A DNA stretch of 64,000 nt. Origin: Linyphia triangularis. Taxonomy: Eukaryota > Arthropoda > Arachnida > Araneae > Linyphiidae. The stretch's first letter is position 1. The number at the start of each line of letters is the position of its first letter. Below, piece by piece: positions 10,489 through 22,199 of this stretch. A program made the position numbers and the translations under genes. The stretch covers positions 1,612,001 through 1,676,000 of the forward strand of contig OZ021730.1 of NCBI GenBank assembly GCA_963978545.1, given 5' to 3'. The notes beneath the pieces were generated by a model. It saw nothing but the letters and a program-made list of their open reading frames with translations, did no database searches and had not been told where the DNA came from.

Positions 10489-11780
10489 AGTCCATGGTTT
10501 GTACACTTGAAGGATAAAAAAATTCAAGGACTTTTCAAGGAAGTGTTATCCACACACATGTGAAATAAAAAAATTCCAAAAAATTGTAATTGGCAAATGG
10601 TGCATGTTCAAATCGAGTAAATAAAAAATAAAATATGTTTTTTAGGTTTTAATAAAAGAAAAATTTTCGTTCAAAATAGAAGAAAAACACTTTCCGAGTA
10701 TATCAGAAACAGTACTATGTCCCTTAAAAGCAGAAGTAAAGTAAGTAGCACTCACTTGGTTATAATGCCAATTTCAGGTGTGTATATCTGTTTATTTTTC
10801 TTGTTTCATCATACTTTTATTTCATCATATTGAAACTTTCATCAAATAATAATAAAAAAAATTTTGTGATTAAACTGTCATCTTATACACTCTGAAGATA
10901 AGGCTCGATTCCAAATACTGCATGATTTTTTTTCTCATCACATAAAAATAATGGAATCGCGCTATCAAAGAACATGCAAGGAAATAATTTATCAGTGTTT
11001 TCATTAGAATTTATATGAACTGTGAAATTTTTTATGATTTACAATGTCCATAATATTTCAGTATTTAAAACTTCGTTTTAAACTACATGCACCTCCGCCA
11101 TGCTTGCACGAGATGAAATCGATGACGACTCGATAGTAGCAGACAATATTTGCTTTTGGGGTATTTTTTATCAATAGAAATAGTCCGAACAATGCTCATC
11201 GATTACTTCTTATAGAAACTAAATCCATGTGCTTTTTGCACTTTGCATGGCTTTTTAAAGCACTTTCTATTTCATCGATGCTGTGCTGAAATTTTTGGCG
11301 CACGAAGTACATCATGCAAAATGGGAATCCAACACGTAGGCTTCCAACCATGCCCATGAATTATATCCCTACTTTTCTAACCAGCTTGAATTGAAAATAC
11401 ATTTCACTGCCATTTTTAAACAGTACACAAAAACGAAACAAGTGATCATGTGATTTGATCGGAACGAATCAGTTTTTAAATATGTTCGCAGTACCTGTCG
11501 CGCTGTACGCATTGAAGTGAGAAAACGAGCTAGCAGGAGGAATGACGAAATCTTGTATGTTCTCGTTGTTTTCTGGTTGCCGATTATCTTAACTAAATTC
11601 GAAGGATTCTACTCTTTTTGAAAACCAACATTATTAAAGAGGCCATATTTTTAGAAAATAAAAGTCAAGCACTATATTTTTTAAAAATTCAAGGTTTTCA
11701 AGCACTTGAAAATGAAACGGGTTTTTTTTCAAGCACTTTTCAAAGTTTTTTAAAAACATATGAACCATGAAGTCAAGAGA
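10489..11780. mobile_element. Possible hAT-like element with CCATGGTTT / AACCATGAAG ends
   Basis: The left end (AGTCCATGGTTTGTACACTT) and right end (ACATATGAACCATGAAGTC) are roughly inverted. Both borders carry 'cacttgaa' and 'caaggactttt' motifs like those in the CAGGGTTCCCA family of the Ntf-2 intron. The boundaries are approximate and no duplication is legible. Confidence 0.35.
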
Positions 11781-12179
11781 GATATTTTATCACATGAAAT
11801 TTGATAAACTATGCAAATATATATCCAAGAACAAACTTATCAGTACCTTCATGTTAGAAGTAAATTTTACTGTACTACTAATAAGAAACAATTTTGCTAT
11901 TAACACAAAGACAATTATTGTCACAATTGTGTGAGTTAAAATAAAAAGTTAACATCACGAAGTTGGCTTTCAGCTTTATCTTGAATTGATCATAGTACTT
12001 GTGTTGAGAAGGAAAACATTACGCTTGATAATTGGCACAATTACATGTTTCTGATATTACCAGAGTACTAATGCTGGGAATAACACCAGGATCAAACAAG
12101 AACTCTCTTTTTAACCAATGATGTGAAAAAGAACTTTCATTTCTAACACAAACATTTCAAGTGGTTGGATTCTTAAAAC

Positions 12180-12590
12180 TTTCGACCTTGGATTATGTAT
12201 TGTATTATTCCAGTAGGATTCTGTGTACTTTGTCAATTCCAACAACTCTGAATTAGATATTGTATTTTTCCAGTATGATCTTCGTCAAACATTGAGTAAA
12301 CTTGTATTATTCCAATATGACTTTGTAAACTATATCCTTTTTGTATTCAGAATTGTATGTGGCAGAATCATAACTTTGTAACGTTGATTATGTATACTTT
12401 GACTAATTGGTAATCTTCAATTTTGAAATTTTCTATTATGTATTCTGTATTTTCAATTATGGTATTCTGCAAATTCAATATTTTGAATTATGTATGCAAA
12501 TTATTTTTTTCTTTCTTTCTTTGTCTGGACCAACTCTTTTGAGCTTTGAGCCTGTTGATGGTTTTCAAAGTTGTATTTGTATAACTAACA
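12180..12590 (+). mobile_element. CR1-type LINE 3' UTR fragment (ENT4 intron 2)
   Basis: It holds degenerate units on 'attatgtattgtattattccagta' followed by the family's 3' block (GGACCAACTCTTTTGAGC, GAGCCTGTTGATGG) and a 'ttgtatttgtat' tail. This is an older, diverged relative of the copy at 4398-5060. Confidence 0.65.
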
Positions 12591-12997
12591 AATAGCCTAC
12601 AATGAGCTGCTTTAAGGTAAAAAGAAATAATAATACGTTTAATAAAAAAAGTGGTAAAAAACAAAATATGACATAAAATTATATTATTGATCTTAAAACA
12701 TAAAATAGCACTTTCTTAAAATTAAACATAGCACTTTCCAAAAAATGAAGCAGTTTTTAAAAACACTAAAATTGACAAAAAGTAAATTTTTTAACACATT
12801 TTAAAGTGGATAAGTTCTTATAATAAAGTCATACAATCTAAATGCTAAGAAATAAAGATGAGATTTTTAATAAAATTAAATATTTAACAATATTTTGAAA
12901 ACAATATTTTCAATTTGTGCTTAAAGGTAGCTGAATGATTTCAAATCACAAACTTAATTTTAAACAACTGAGCCCGATTTGTTTGTGGCAAACTTAC

Positions 12998-13072
12998 TTT
13001 CTCCTGTCATCACTGCTTGAGTATAGCGTGAGGGAAGCATACTTGTGTATCCATAGAAACTGGACTGCTGAA
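12998..13072 (-). CDS. ENT4: ENT4-like exon 2 (start of TM5)
   Basis: This is a 75-nt exon. The acceptor CTTTTTTCAG ends at 13073 and the donor GTAAGTTTG starts at 12997. It completes the split valine codon and reads QQSSFYGYTSMLPSRYTQAVMTGE, one of the most conserved ENT4 blocks, leaving after one base of a serine codon. Without it exons 1 and 3 would not be in frame, which supports the call. Confidence 0.93.
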
Positions 13073-13842
13073 CTGAAAAAAGACACAAATGGATAATATT
13101 AGTAACGATTAAAGATTTGGAAATAAGTATAACCGGCTTCATACAGCTTTTGTAAAGTAAAAAACAAGAAGTTTTTAAATACATTTTAGCCACCTGAGAC
13201 CCCGCGTACATTTAAATGCACATCGGATTTTGGGCACATAATTTTTCTTTGCATGAAATAGCCGAATTCAGTCCTACAGCTGATGATAGTTGCACCGATT
13301 GTGACAAAGTAGAGCCTGTAAAGAAACGGCAAAAAAACAGTTTCTCTGCCAGTAAATGCATCACGAAAAGTTGGTGGGAAGCACATGCCAGCAATGGACA
13401 CTAAGACTTTTCCTCACGTTGTCAGATGTCTGGATGTTCAGCACACAAAAAATTTGTTTGCACTAACAGTAACACAGGCTTTAACCACTTGGCCAGATTT
13501 ATATCGGATTCCATCCAGTTTTCTCGAAAAGTACATCAACAATAGGTTTGAGGATAAACAAGGTTGTCCATTTATATTTCCTGACAGTATACCGTATATA
13601 TACTCGCATGAAAGTCGAGAATGTGGGCCAAAATGTTCACTAAAAAGTAGGGGGTCAACTTATATGCTAGGGAATGACAATTAAAAAAAAAAAAAAATGT
13701 CTTAAACAAATGGGATAGCAACTGCCTTTCGGCGAAAGCGCGGTATTCATGCCGTGATTTGAAGAAAACCGGAAGTCCGTTCAACTCCGCTGTGTCGTTG
13801 CTTTACAATAATTATTTCTGAACTTAAGTTAATACTTTAAAG
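13073..13842. other. ENT4 intron 1, proximal part with unexplained coding-like stretch
   Basis: Around 13205-13680 there are overlapping open frames on both strands with moderately balanced composition. The plus frame includes residues such as GFNHLARFISDSIQFSRK, and others include SWWEAHASNGH. I could not assign a family. Exons 1 and 2 join perfectly without it, so it is not an ENT4 exon. A decayed mobile-element ORF is the likeliest explanation. Confidence 0.3.
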
Positions 13843-15243
13843 CAGTGGCGGCTAGTGAGTAGTAAAAGTGAGGGGGCCCAAATTAACAATGGCATGGGTT
13901 TTTTAGGGGGCAATTTCATGCAATTAAATGTTATTCAAATGCACATAAAACAAAGCTATACGAGCAGTTAACGGGACTTGGTAATGGTATCCCTTGTTTT
14001 CACAAAATATAGTAAAAAAATAAATTTTCTAATTTTTGCGATTTTTTAATCTATGAAACCTTATTCTGGCAAGTTTTTGAGTGATGGCTTTCGAAAATTT
14101 AAAAACGAAGAGAAGAAATGTAGTGAGATTTTCAAAAAAAGAATGGATTTTAAATTATTCATTTAAACATAAAATTAATGCAAATTGATTCATTAATATT
14201 TCAGTTAAAAATGTCACCACTCAACAGAAAAATATTTTCGATCTTATATTTTTACTTTTTAAAAAATTTGGTTGTTCACTGGTCAGTCAGAGCCTTTTTG
14301 TCACTAATGGAATGTACCACAAAAAATTTGTTTATTGTTGTCCTTATAAATGGACATTTCAGGCAACTGAATGAGCAAAAGATAGCTAATATTCTGTGTT
14401 GGGAATGTCAAACACATTTGTATGAATTAAAATAATATTTCAATTGCAAAAAATAACATTAAAAAAAATATATATATATTTGCTACCCAGTTTCATTGCT
14501 ATATCAAAGTAAAAAATTTGTGAAGGTATAGTGGGTCCTATGTCCGCATACTCTTAAGCGGATTTAGTTGTCAGTCAAGTCAGTGAGGTTGCTACGATGA
14601 CCATTGTTGTCTATTATAGCAACAATTAGGTGGTGAAATAGGATGGGAGGAGGGAGATAAGGACAGCCTAATTTTACTTGCTGTATAATTCATTTACCTA
14701 ATCACCTCTAAAATCGAAGGAATTAAAAGAAAATTTCAACACTTCTTTTGACAGTTCGAGTTTGAGCTCGTCTACTTTTGCCCAATGCACGAAGTTGACC
14801 ATTCCTTATAGAATTGCAATAAATTGATACCCTTGTAGGAGAAAGAACCCCTTTCCCTAAAAACACAGGAAGTGAAGGACCTGGCTACAAGCTTTAATCT
14901 ATGTTCTTTTCAAGGTCTCCAAGAAAGGGGTTGTTTATCCCTCAAGAATTGTGTCCCCGCGGATAGACTTCAAGGTCATTATGAGGGAGTCTTGGATGGA
15001 TGGAGTGTGTTTTTATTGAAATGGTTGCGGTTGATTGACATTTTCACGAGCTTGTGGTAAAAGAGCTATTGCTTCATGCAAAATAGTTAATATTGTGAGG
15101 TTAATAACTGCTTTCATTTGTCATTTTAAAAATATTTCACAGAAATTCCAAAACAACATTATCAAGTATATATAAGTGGGACCAGGGTTCCAAAAAGTGA
15201 GGGAGCCCGGGCCCTCCCTGGCCCCCAGCACCAGCCGCCACTG
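13843..15243. mobile_element. 1.4-kb hAT-type element, CAGTGGCGGCT ends
   Basis: The ends are CAGTGGCGGCTAGTG and, on the minus strand, CAGTGGCGGCTGGTG: 15 bases with one mismatch. The 8-bp flanks CTTTAAAG (13835-13842) and CTTAAAAG (15244-15251) match at 7 of 8. No transposase ORF remains. A smaller relative with the same ends is at 49053-49908. Confidence 0.8.
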
Positions 15244-15251
15244 CTTAAAAG

Positions 15252-18116
15252 CAAAAAGTAAATTAAATAAAATAATCTTTAATAGAATAAAATATTCCGA
15301 GATGAATTTTTGAATTTGCTTCGAGATTCAAAAATTCGGGAAGTCCGTAAAATAATTGAAGTGACGTTGCATCGTAGGTTCTTATTCCTCGTGAAATAAA
15401 TGACTTTAAAAAATAAAAATGCACAATTTATTACATAAGTAATTTTAGTATAGGAATTTATTGCAATAATAACGGCAACTCAATTAAAAATTACGAAGTA
15501 GTGTTATAAAAAAACACACAAACAAGTGCTGTTAGGCCTAGAGATCGGCAAAAGTTTCAGGGGAATTTTTTCACCTATCATAATTTTTTTCGTGATTCTT
15601 GCTGATTAATATTTTACCAATAAGTTAATAAAATGTTCTTGCTTCTTCGCAGATTTTTATCGTAACTTTTCATGTCGAAAATACAACTAGAAAAAGTTAC
15701 GAAACTCCTTCATTCACACTTCGCCTGTCGATCTTGTATAGCAAGTGCACACTTGCTACCGCAGAAGTGCTCCACACATTATAGTTCTATGAATATTTAA
15801 ACTTCACAAACTATATTTAACATTCAAAGTTAGACTACATTTAACAAAACTAAACTTCAGAATCCCGAATATTTATAAATTTTTTAAAAAAAAGTTCTGC
15901 CGTTTACATGACGGGCCGATAAAGGCTGGCTTTAGAGAAAGGAATGGTTGCAATAAACGCTATACGTTCATAAAAATTTTACGTCATTTTGGAAAAAAAT
16001 TTGCTTTTTTCAGCAATTGTTTGTTGGCGAATTTTTTGTCGATTTTTCTTAAGGAATTACCGAATTTTTCAGTTTTGCAATCGGCGTGAAAATTTCGTGA
16101 CCTCTGCTCTGATTTCTTGACCGTTTTTTGATTTCGCGACTTTTGCGTGACTTTCCTGACCGGTAGACACTCTGTAATCAAACTTTAATAATAAAGAAAT
16201 ATTTGAAGAAAGAATAAGTCAATAATAATAAATATCATCAAAAATCATATGTTTTGATATCGACAATGCAAAACAGTAGAAGAAAGAAGACGAAAAAAAG
16301 AGATCAAAATGTAAACACAAGCTTATCAGAACTGTTTATTTCAATTCTCATATTATGAAATTTTTTTTCACCTATGAGACCTTAATCGTGTGATGTCACA
16401 AATTTAGAGTTCAGAAATGTTTTCATTGGCCGCGGTTTTTAACTGTGACTGTTGTGTCCATCAAACACAAATAAAAACATAAGAAACATTTTTGATGAGC
16501 TGAATAGCGATCATGGCGTTTATGACATCACAATTACGTGATTTTACTTAAAATATTAAAGAATCCAAGAAATTCACTGTATTTCCATGATTTATGGTCA
16601 TTTTTTGCTCTTAATCATAACTTTCCATGACAAAATTTACTCAATGTCCAAATTCATGACTTTCCATACGCACAGAAACCCTGTAAATAAAACAACTGAC
16701 ACCAGCAATCTTATTTCGACCGACACTGTAACTACAAAACAAAAATACTGACCCTAGAGGTTTTTTACAAAAATTTAATTGTAAAAAAAAACAATCAATT
16801 AATAATTCGTTAGCTGCTTGCAAAACTGGCTTCCTTACATTATACCTACAACAAACTTGCTTGTTGGCAGGTATTTACCCATAAACTGAGTATTTCTAAA
16901 GCTGCGGATGATTTGAAAATACTGGTATTTTCGGGGCTATTTTTCTTTTTAAAAAAAAAACACAAATAATTTGATTATTGAAAGCATAAAAATATTTGAT
17001 ACAGATGTAGTACCTATAGGACATTTCTTTGGTGCAATTTAATTTGGCATTTTTTTTCTTCAGTTAAATGCTGTTTCTGGCAACGAGTTTTATTTTGAGT
17101 ATAAATTTTATTTCAGTTACTGTGTTTTTAATTTTGGTGAATTCTCCAAATGCCAAATGTCTTATACTAACTACATCTGTTCCAAATATTTTCCAAAAAA
17201 AACCAACTTTTTCCCACCTTAATATTTTGGTGGGTTAAGATTTACTGTACAGTCCCCCTTGGAAACTTTTTTAAAAATTCGCCAAATTGAAAATGACGTC
17301 AACTGTGTCGCCAAATCTAAAATGGCGTCAAAACACTCTGTGATGCCAAATCAAAATGGTCACTAGGGTTATTGGAAAACCTTTGCGACAGGTTACCACA
17401 TTCATGCCGAATCGCCAACTTTCAAAAAGTCGAAAAATGGGGACCATACAGTAAATTTTAACCTTTTGGTAACAGGAAACAAAACTTTATTAAATGTATT
17501 TTTTTTAACTAAAAATTTACCAATGTGGCTATTGCATGATAGCAAGCAAAAGTCATAAAAATAAACGGGTGGATCTTAGCACAGCCCACTTTCGGAATTC
17601 TCGCCAAACGAGTGGCGATAACGTCGCCAATGTGTTAACCTAGATGGATTATGGAGGAGAACAGTCTAGAATCTTACGGAGCGCCCTGTTTAAACGCCCG
17701 ATCGCAACGGCGTTTCGGAACCAAAACTATTCAAAATGCTCAACAAAATTCTGAAGCCTGATTGGTTAATTAATATGTATTAATTTTTTTCCGTCATTTA
17801 TGCTTCTGGTCTCTTGGGAGAAGGTTTTTACGATTTTACGAGATTCTTTATTCGGCAAATCATTAACATTTACCCTCCACCGGCAAAGGATTAGCAAGCA
17901 CATTTATGATAAGTCTTAATTTTTTTATAAAATATTATTATTTCTGGCCTGTAAGTATCGTTTATTAATTGAAAAATAATAATAATAACAAATATTCAAT
18001 TAGTAGTCAACTTGGCAAGATTTGAAATAAGCTGCCAAGAGGTGGGCCCATCTAAGATTTTACCAAATAAACAAGTCCACCTGCATTTAAAATTGATTTT
18101 GACGATAACTTCTTAC
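15252..18116. other. ENT4 intron 1, distal part
   Basis: This is long AT-rich intronic sequence. Scattered 'cgtgactttcctgaccg' and CAGGGTTTCTGTGCG-like motifs (about 16060-16180 and 16630-16690) resemble ends of degraded hAT-type repeats, but no full element could be delimited. No exon was found. Confidence 0.45.
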
Positions 18117-18573
18117 CTGTACAGCCAAATGACACAACTGCTACTGCTAACAAGTTAATGTAATAACCAGACTCCAGATCAAATACTTCCAGCCAAATTT
18201 CACACACTGCAACAAACAGAAGAGTTCCAAAAGCAACAACATAACCGAAAGTGATCCTGGTCTTGAGCGAAAGCGTCTCCACCAGAAGGTTGTTAATGAT
18301 GACTGCCAGAAGAGCGACCAAAATATAGATTAGGCTCATATCGAAAACGATCGTCGTCGCCGGATATTTCGACTGGAAATAGTCCACGGCGATGATGAAA
18401 CTGTTGTAGGGCAACAAAAATCCGACTCCTGCCAGAAGGAGACCCATGTACACACACTGGCAGTGATCAGTTGGAATGATATTCGGATGGTCAATTATCT
18501 TTTTCATCAAACGATCGCCAGACGATTTGTCTTTGTCAAGTTCAATGTAACCACTGGAGCTATTATCAGCCAT
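18117..18573 (-). CDS. ENT4: ENT4-like exon 1 coding part (N-terminus to TM4)
   Basis: The chosen start is the ATG at 18573-18571 (MADNSSSGYIEL), preceded by an A-rich leader. The frame is open further upstream, but a plausible acceptor (TTTTCATATTAG ending at 18597) suggests a separate non-coding 5' exon. The exon encodes a polar N-terminus, HCQCVYMGLLLAGVGFLLPY (TM1), then TM2-TM4 ending in VVSFGCT, and leaves after one base of a valine codon at donor GTAAGAAG (18116). The 152 full codons match the N-terminal third of ENT4-type transporters. Confidence 0.9.
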
Positions 18574-19380
18574 TTTTGTTTTATTAGACGATGCAGCTAA
18601 TATGAAAATCAATATACACAGCACAAATAAATATCAGGAGTATAGTCCTTAGAAGTTGTAACTAATTTATTAAAGAACGTCAAAACATTATGAATGTCCC
18701 ATGAAATTTAGAACAATATGTGTTCTAAGGATGTTGAAGAAACATGTTTATAATTTACAACAATGACTTTTATTAATAAATAGCGAAATTGTAAGATATC
18801 TAATTAAATTGACTGCTCCATCAAAACAGTTTAGATTTTGTTTCTGAATCTAAACAAACTCTTACAGTTGCAGTTAAGTATAAAATAGAGTAAAAGAATA
18901 ACCTAATGTATTCTATGCAATCAACTCTCATAGTAAACTGCTCTACTGACAGTAGAATTATATTCCATTTTAATTGGTTAAGAAGTATGAAAATTCATAT
19001 ATGGTTTTCAAGTCACACTGTAATTGGTCAAAAGTATAGTGCAAGTGTTGCCAAACAGTAGAATTCTACAAAAAAAAATGCTCTGCATTTAGTCCCTAGA
19101 AATAATTAATTTATTATTAATATTTCAGAGTAAACTATCATGTTTTTAAATTACTGTCATATTTTTAGTTTTTATTGTTTTTTTTATTTATCACTATATT
19201 AATTTTATTTTTGAATAGCAATGTTAAATAGAAAATTTCACTTTGACTTCAAATAGTGATGTGAACTCGTTGCGGGGAAACCGAATTTAGCACAATATTT
19301 ATATTACTTTAATTTTATGAATTAATCAAAAAGACCATTTGTGTCTAATTTTTAATTGAATGCCAAATACAATAGCAATC
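18574..19380. promoter_or_regulatory. Divergent 5' region between ENT4 and Ntf-2
   Basis: About 0.8 kb separates the two start codons, and the genes point away from each other. A candidate acceptor for an ENT4 5' UTR exon lies at 18597-18598. No CpG-rich block or unambiguous TATA box is obvious. The region should hold at least the Ntf-2 promoter and possibly a shared one; this is inferred from position only. Confidence 0.45.
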
Positions 19381-19491
19381 ATGACGACTTTGAATCCTCA
19401 ATACGACTCAATCGCCAAAACTTTCGTTCAACAATTTTACGGCATGTTCGATGACCCTGCAAGGCGTGCTTCTTTGGCTTCATTTTATAAT
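19381..19491 (+). CDS. Ntf-2: Ntf-2 exon 1
   Basis: It starts at ATG with A at -3 and encodes 37 residues (MTTLNPQYDSIAK through ASFYN), the first two helices of the NTF2 fold. The donor is GTGAGTGTT at 19492, phase 0. The upstream in-frame ATG at 19360 has a T at -3 and would add residues absent from other family members. Confidence 0.93.
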
Positions 19492-20077
19492 GTGAGTGTT
19501 CCAAAAAAATGTTTACGGCTTACTAATAACATGTGTCTTGCTAAATACTAATATTTATAATTTAATGGTATTTTGTTTCTCTTTTTTGAGCTTATCTAGG
19601 TTGATAGAAGACAATAGGAGTTCTCAAATGGAGGCTGCACATTTTTAATTTGCAGAAATACTAGTAACCTGGCGGTTGTTGGCAATTTACTGAAATTTTA
19701 TTTAAAAGATAACTGTGTTCAAATTTCGACCTTTTAATCTCTATAATTAACTTTATACTTACTAGTGTTCATGTAATTTGTTTCAACTCTAAAGAAAGTT
19801 TCCCAAATACATGAGGTCTTTTTTTTTTAGTTCTTCTGTAGTTAAAAATATTTTTTTATTTGATACACATGCATTTATTTGACTTGATGGTATTTAATAT
19901 TTTTCCATGGCTTTGTTTGAAAAATAATTATCTTATTTTATCCCCTTAAACTGTTTATGCAAGCACAAATGGTGTTTAGTTGTTTTATTTTAGCTCAAAG
20001 TAAAGTTATCAAAAATCGACTGGTGCCAATAGTGCATCTCTACTATTGATCAGGGATGTAGTACTGAAATTTTTTTT
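19492..20077. other. Ntf-2 intron 1, proximal part
   Basis: AT-rich intron with no recognisable element. Confidence 0.5.
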
Positions 20078-20090
20078 ACCGGTAAGCAAG

Positions 20091-20266
20091 GCCGACCAAA
20101 CGGTATAGTGGTTAGCGTGCTAGCTTCTAGACCGCAAGGTTGCGGGTTTGAGTCCCGTGTAAAGCATGGGTATTTGTAAATGTATGTTGTCTTGTCAAAT
20201 GACGAATGTTTCGGTGCATTATAGCCCTCGTGTTGCTGACAGCGCCAGATAATCTGAAAACAACTG
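20091..20266 (+). mobile_element. tRNA-derived SINE, copy 1 (family S1)
   Basis: The head resembles a tRNA gene. It has an A-box-like TATAGTGGTTAGCGTGC (20104-20120) and a B-box-like GGTTTGAGTCC (20145-20155), followed by a tRNA-unrelated body ending in AATCTGAAAACAAC. It is flanked by ACCGGTAAGCAAG (20078-20090) and ACCGGTACGCAAG (20267-20279), a 13-bp duplication with one mismatch. It is 176 bp, inside Ntf-2 intron 1. It is not a functional tRNA: there is no paired acceptor stem or CCA-side match. Confidence 0.9.
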
Positions 20267-20783
20267 ACCGGTACGCAAGCTTCCCAACTCTAGCTGGAAT
20301 TTTTTTTGTTATAAAATGCAAATTCACAATATTTTATGTAAGCTAAATACTCCTAATTAATGCATTTGTTTTCTCACTATTTTGTATCACAATACATGCA
20401 TAAGGATTTATGTGTTATTATTAATTAGTTCAACAAAGTGGCGGGACGCAGTATTAGCTTTCAAAAAATTCTCGGTATGCTATACCATCCCCACTACACC
20501 CCTGCTATTGATCAATCGTAGGCAAAATCCTAGTATGCCTAACACGCTTGGGGCGATTTTGAAAAATATTGCCATCACTGAAATTACACTTGTTGCCAAC
20601 GCCGAAATATCGTTTTTACAATTGTTGCCAAGCAAATCAATATCTTTAAAATAAAAAGTTGACCAGAACTGCACTATATACTCAAGATGTGGCCTAACCA
20701 TACCTCTATAACAATGTAATATAACTAATTCCATATGAAACTAACTTTTTTACCTTGTCACTAGCTGCCCTGCATTGTTGTTC

Positions 20784-21190
20784 CAGAGTTCATCTTAGGA
20801 ATTTTTCGAGGGGCGGCGCGCTCTGCCTGCCCTTTTTCTATAAAAATAGCGCTCTGCCTGCCCTTTTTCTATAAAAATAGCGCCCTTCCTGCCCTTTTTC
20901 AGAAAAAATTTCATCCTGAAAGAATTCGAAAAACTTTCGTTTTTTCCTCCCAACAGTACGCAATATGTGGATCACCCCTACTGAAATCGCTTGTCGTGCA
21001 TTCATGTTCAAACGCGCAACGTATATATCAGGGACTGAAACCAATGAGTAGATGTCCATATAACGTGCTTCATTAGTAGGTGGATTGTAGGGAGCCGTCT
21101 TGTAATTTCCAGGTGCACATTAGTAAACTCTGATGGCCATTTCGTACGTGTTTTGATTAAGTGTATTTCGCTGGATTAACTTCAAAATAG
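20784..21190 (+). mobile_element. Partial copy of the CAGAGTTCATCCTAGG element
   Basis: It begins CAGAGTTCATCTTAGGAAT and is similar over about 400 bases to 22200-22570, including 'gtggatcacccctactgaaatcg' and 'gccatttcgtacgtgt'. A 31-base stretch with GCTCTGCCTGCCC is duplicated in tandem near 20820-20880. No right end was found, so it is truncated or decayed. Confidence 0.6.
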
Positions 21191-21803
21191 CAAAATTTCA
21201 TTCAGCCAAATAAGACCACAGGTGCTTTGTTAAAATCTTAAATTAGTTCTATTTCGTAATATTGAAGTTAATAAGTTGCTTTTAAGAAATTATTGAAGCA
21301 TAAATCTTTGGCAAGTTATGTTTTTCTTATTTTTTGTTGTTGTTCCAAACTAATGTTAGTCCGTTACCAAATTAGAACAATTTTTGTTCCACAGGCAGAA
21401 ATTTAAATTCAATTAAAATAATTTTTGGTGCTGTCTTAGACTTTATAAAGAACATTAATAGGACACAGAATTTGGAAAGAAATATTAAGATTATTTGAAG
21501 TTATTTTGGTAGCAGACTAACTAGAAATAGAGCAGCAACGGACCAACATTCTGAAAATTTACACTGAATTGTTATTGAAGGCTTATTAGTGTCGCAGACA
21601 AGCAGAAAAGTTTCTGCTACTGGGAACCTGAATAAAGTGTTTTTATTCATAGTATGCGTTATTGTTATTCGTTGCTACATTTTAAAATCTATTCAAATTT
21701 TAAATCTTTTACATTTTAAAATCTATTCTATCTATTCAAATAAAATTCAAGTTACTAAGAAATGTTGTGCATTGAGATTTAATGTTTTGTGTGATTTCTT
21801 TAG

Positions 21804-21875
21804 GAAGATCGCTCCATGTTGACCTTCGAAGGGGAACAGTTCTTTGGATGCTCCAAGATTATGCAAAAAATTCAG
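21804..21875 (+). CDS. Ntf-2: Ntf-2 exon 2
   Basis: A 72-nt exon between TTTCTTTAG and GTGACTTTT, phase 0 on both sides. It encodes EDRSMLTFEGEQFFGCSKI followed by MQKIQ. E46 in TFEG corresponds to the glutamate that contacts Ran in human NTF2. Confidence 0.93.
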
Positions 21876-22199
21876 GTGACTTTTTCTTGCTTCTCTTTGG
21901 CTGTGGTTTCCATTGTGTAACTTAACCCACTGGCCATCCTGCACGTTTCCTATGCATCATTTGATCTTCAGTTTTTCCAGCAATACACAATATTTTTTTA
22001 AAAAATTAAATTTTTTTATTAAGGATGATAGTTTATAACCCATCTAAAATAAATAAATAATTATTATTCGAATTAGAAATATAATTAAAAAATTATTACA
22101 GGGAAAACAACTGTAGAATTTTTCCCATTCCCTGGATCGTCAGTAGGTTTAGTTGAGATAATTTTATTGACATTTTTTTTATATGTATATATATTTATA

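Larger units (their letters stand above)
3571..18573 (-). other. ENT4: Gene span: equilibrative nucleoside transporter 4-like (partial at 3' end)
   Basis: Six coding exons on the minus strand join in a single frame: 18573-18117, 13072-12998, 9488-9259, 7501-7300, 5298-5111 and 3811-3571 (464 codons plus one base). The product matches the SLC29 family, ENT4/PMAT branch. Recognisable blocks are the TM1 segment with LLPYNSFI, the QQSSFYGYTSMLP block, RYTQAVMTGES, a long cytoplasmic loop between TM6 and TM7, LFPGIESE at TM7, and WMPVMLMAAFNLADCVGK in TM8. Family members move nucleosides or organic cations and monoamines across the plasma membrane. The glutamate of MTGES (residue 177 here) should correspond to the TM5 glutamate linked to cation selectivity in human PMAT; this is my alignment from memory. 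Human ENT4 has about 530 residues, so roughly 65 C-terminal residues (TM10-11) lie left of the window. All introns are GT-AG and phases agree at each junction. Confidence 0.92.

Noticed and set aside
18574..18624. N-terminal extension of ENT4 exon 1 (MLCILIFILAA...)
   Set aside because: A plausible splice acceptor at 18597-18598 and the family-like start at MADNSSS make the extension likely to be intron read as open frame.
19360..19380. Upstream in-frame ATG for Ntf-2
   Set aside because: It has a T at -3 and would add seven residues not found in other NTF2 proteins; the ATG at 19381 fits the family start better.
20091..20170. Possible tRNA gene
   Set aside because: A and B boxes are present but there is no paired acceptor stem, the body continues for another 100 bases, and the unit is repeated with target duplications; it is a SINE.
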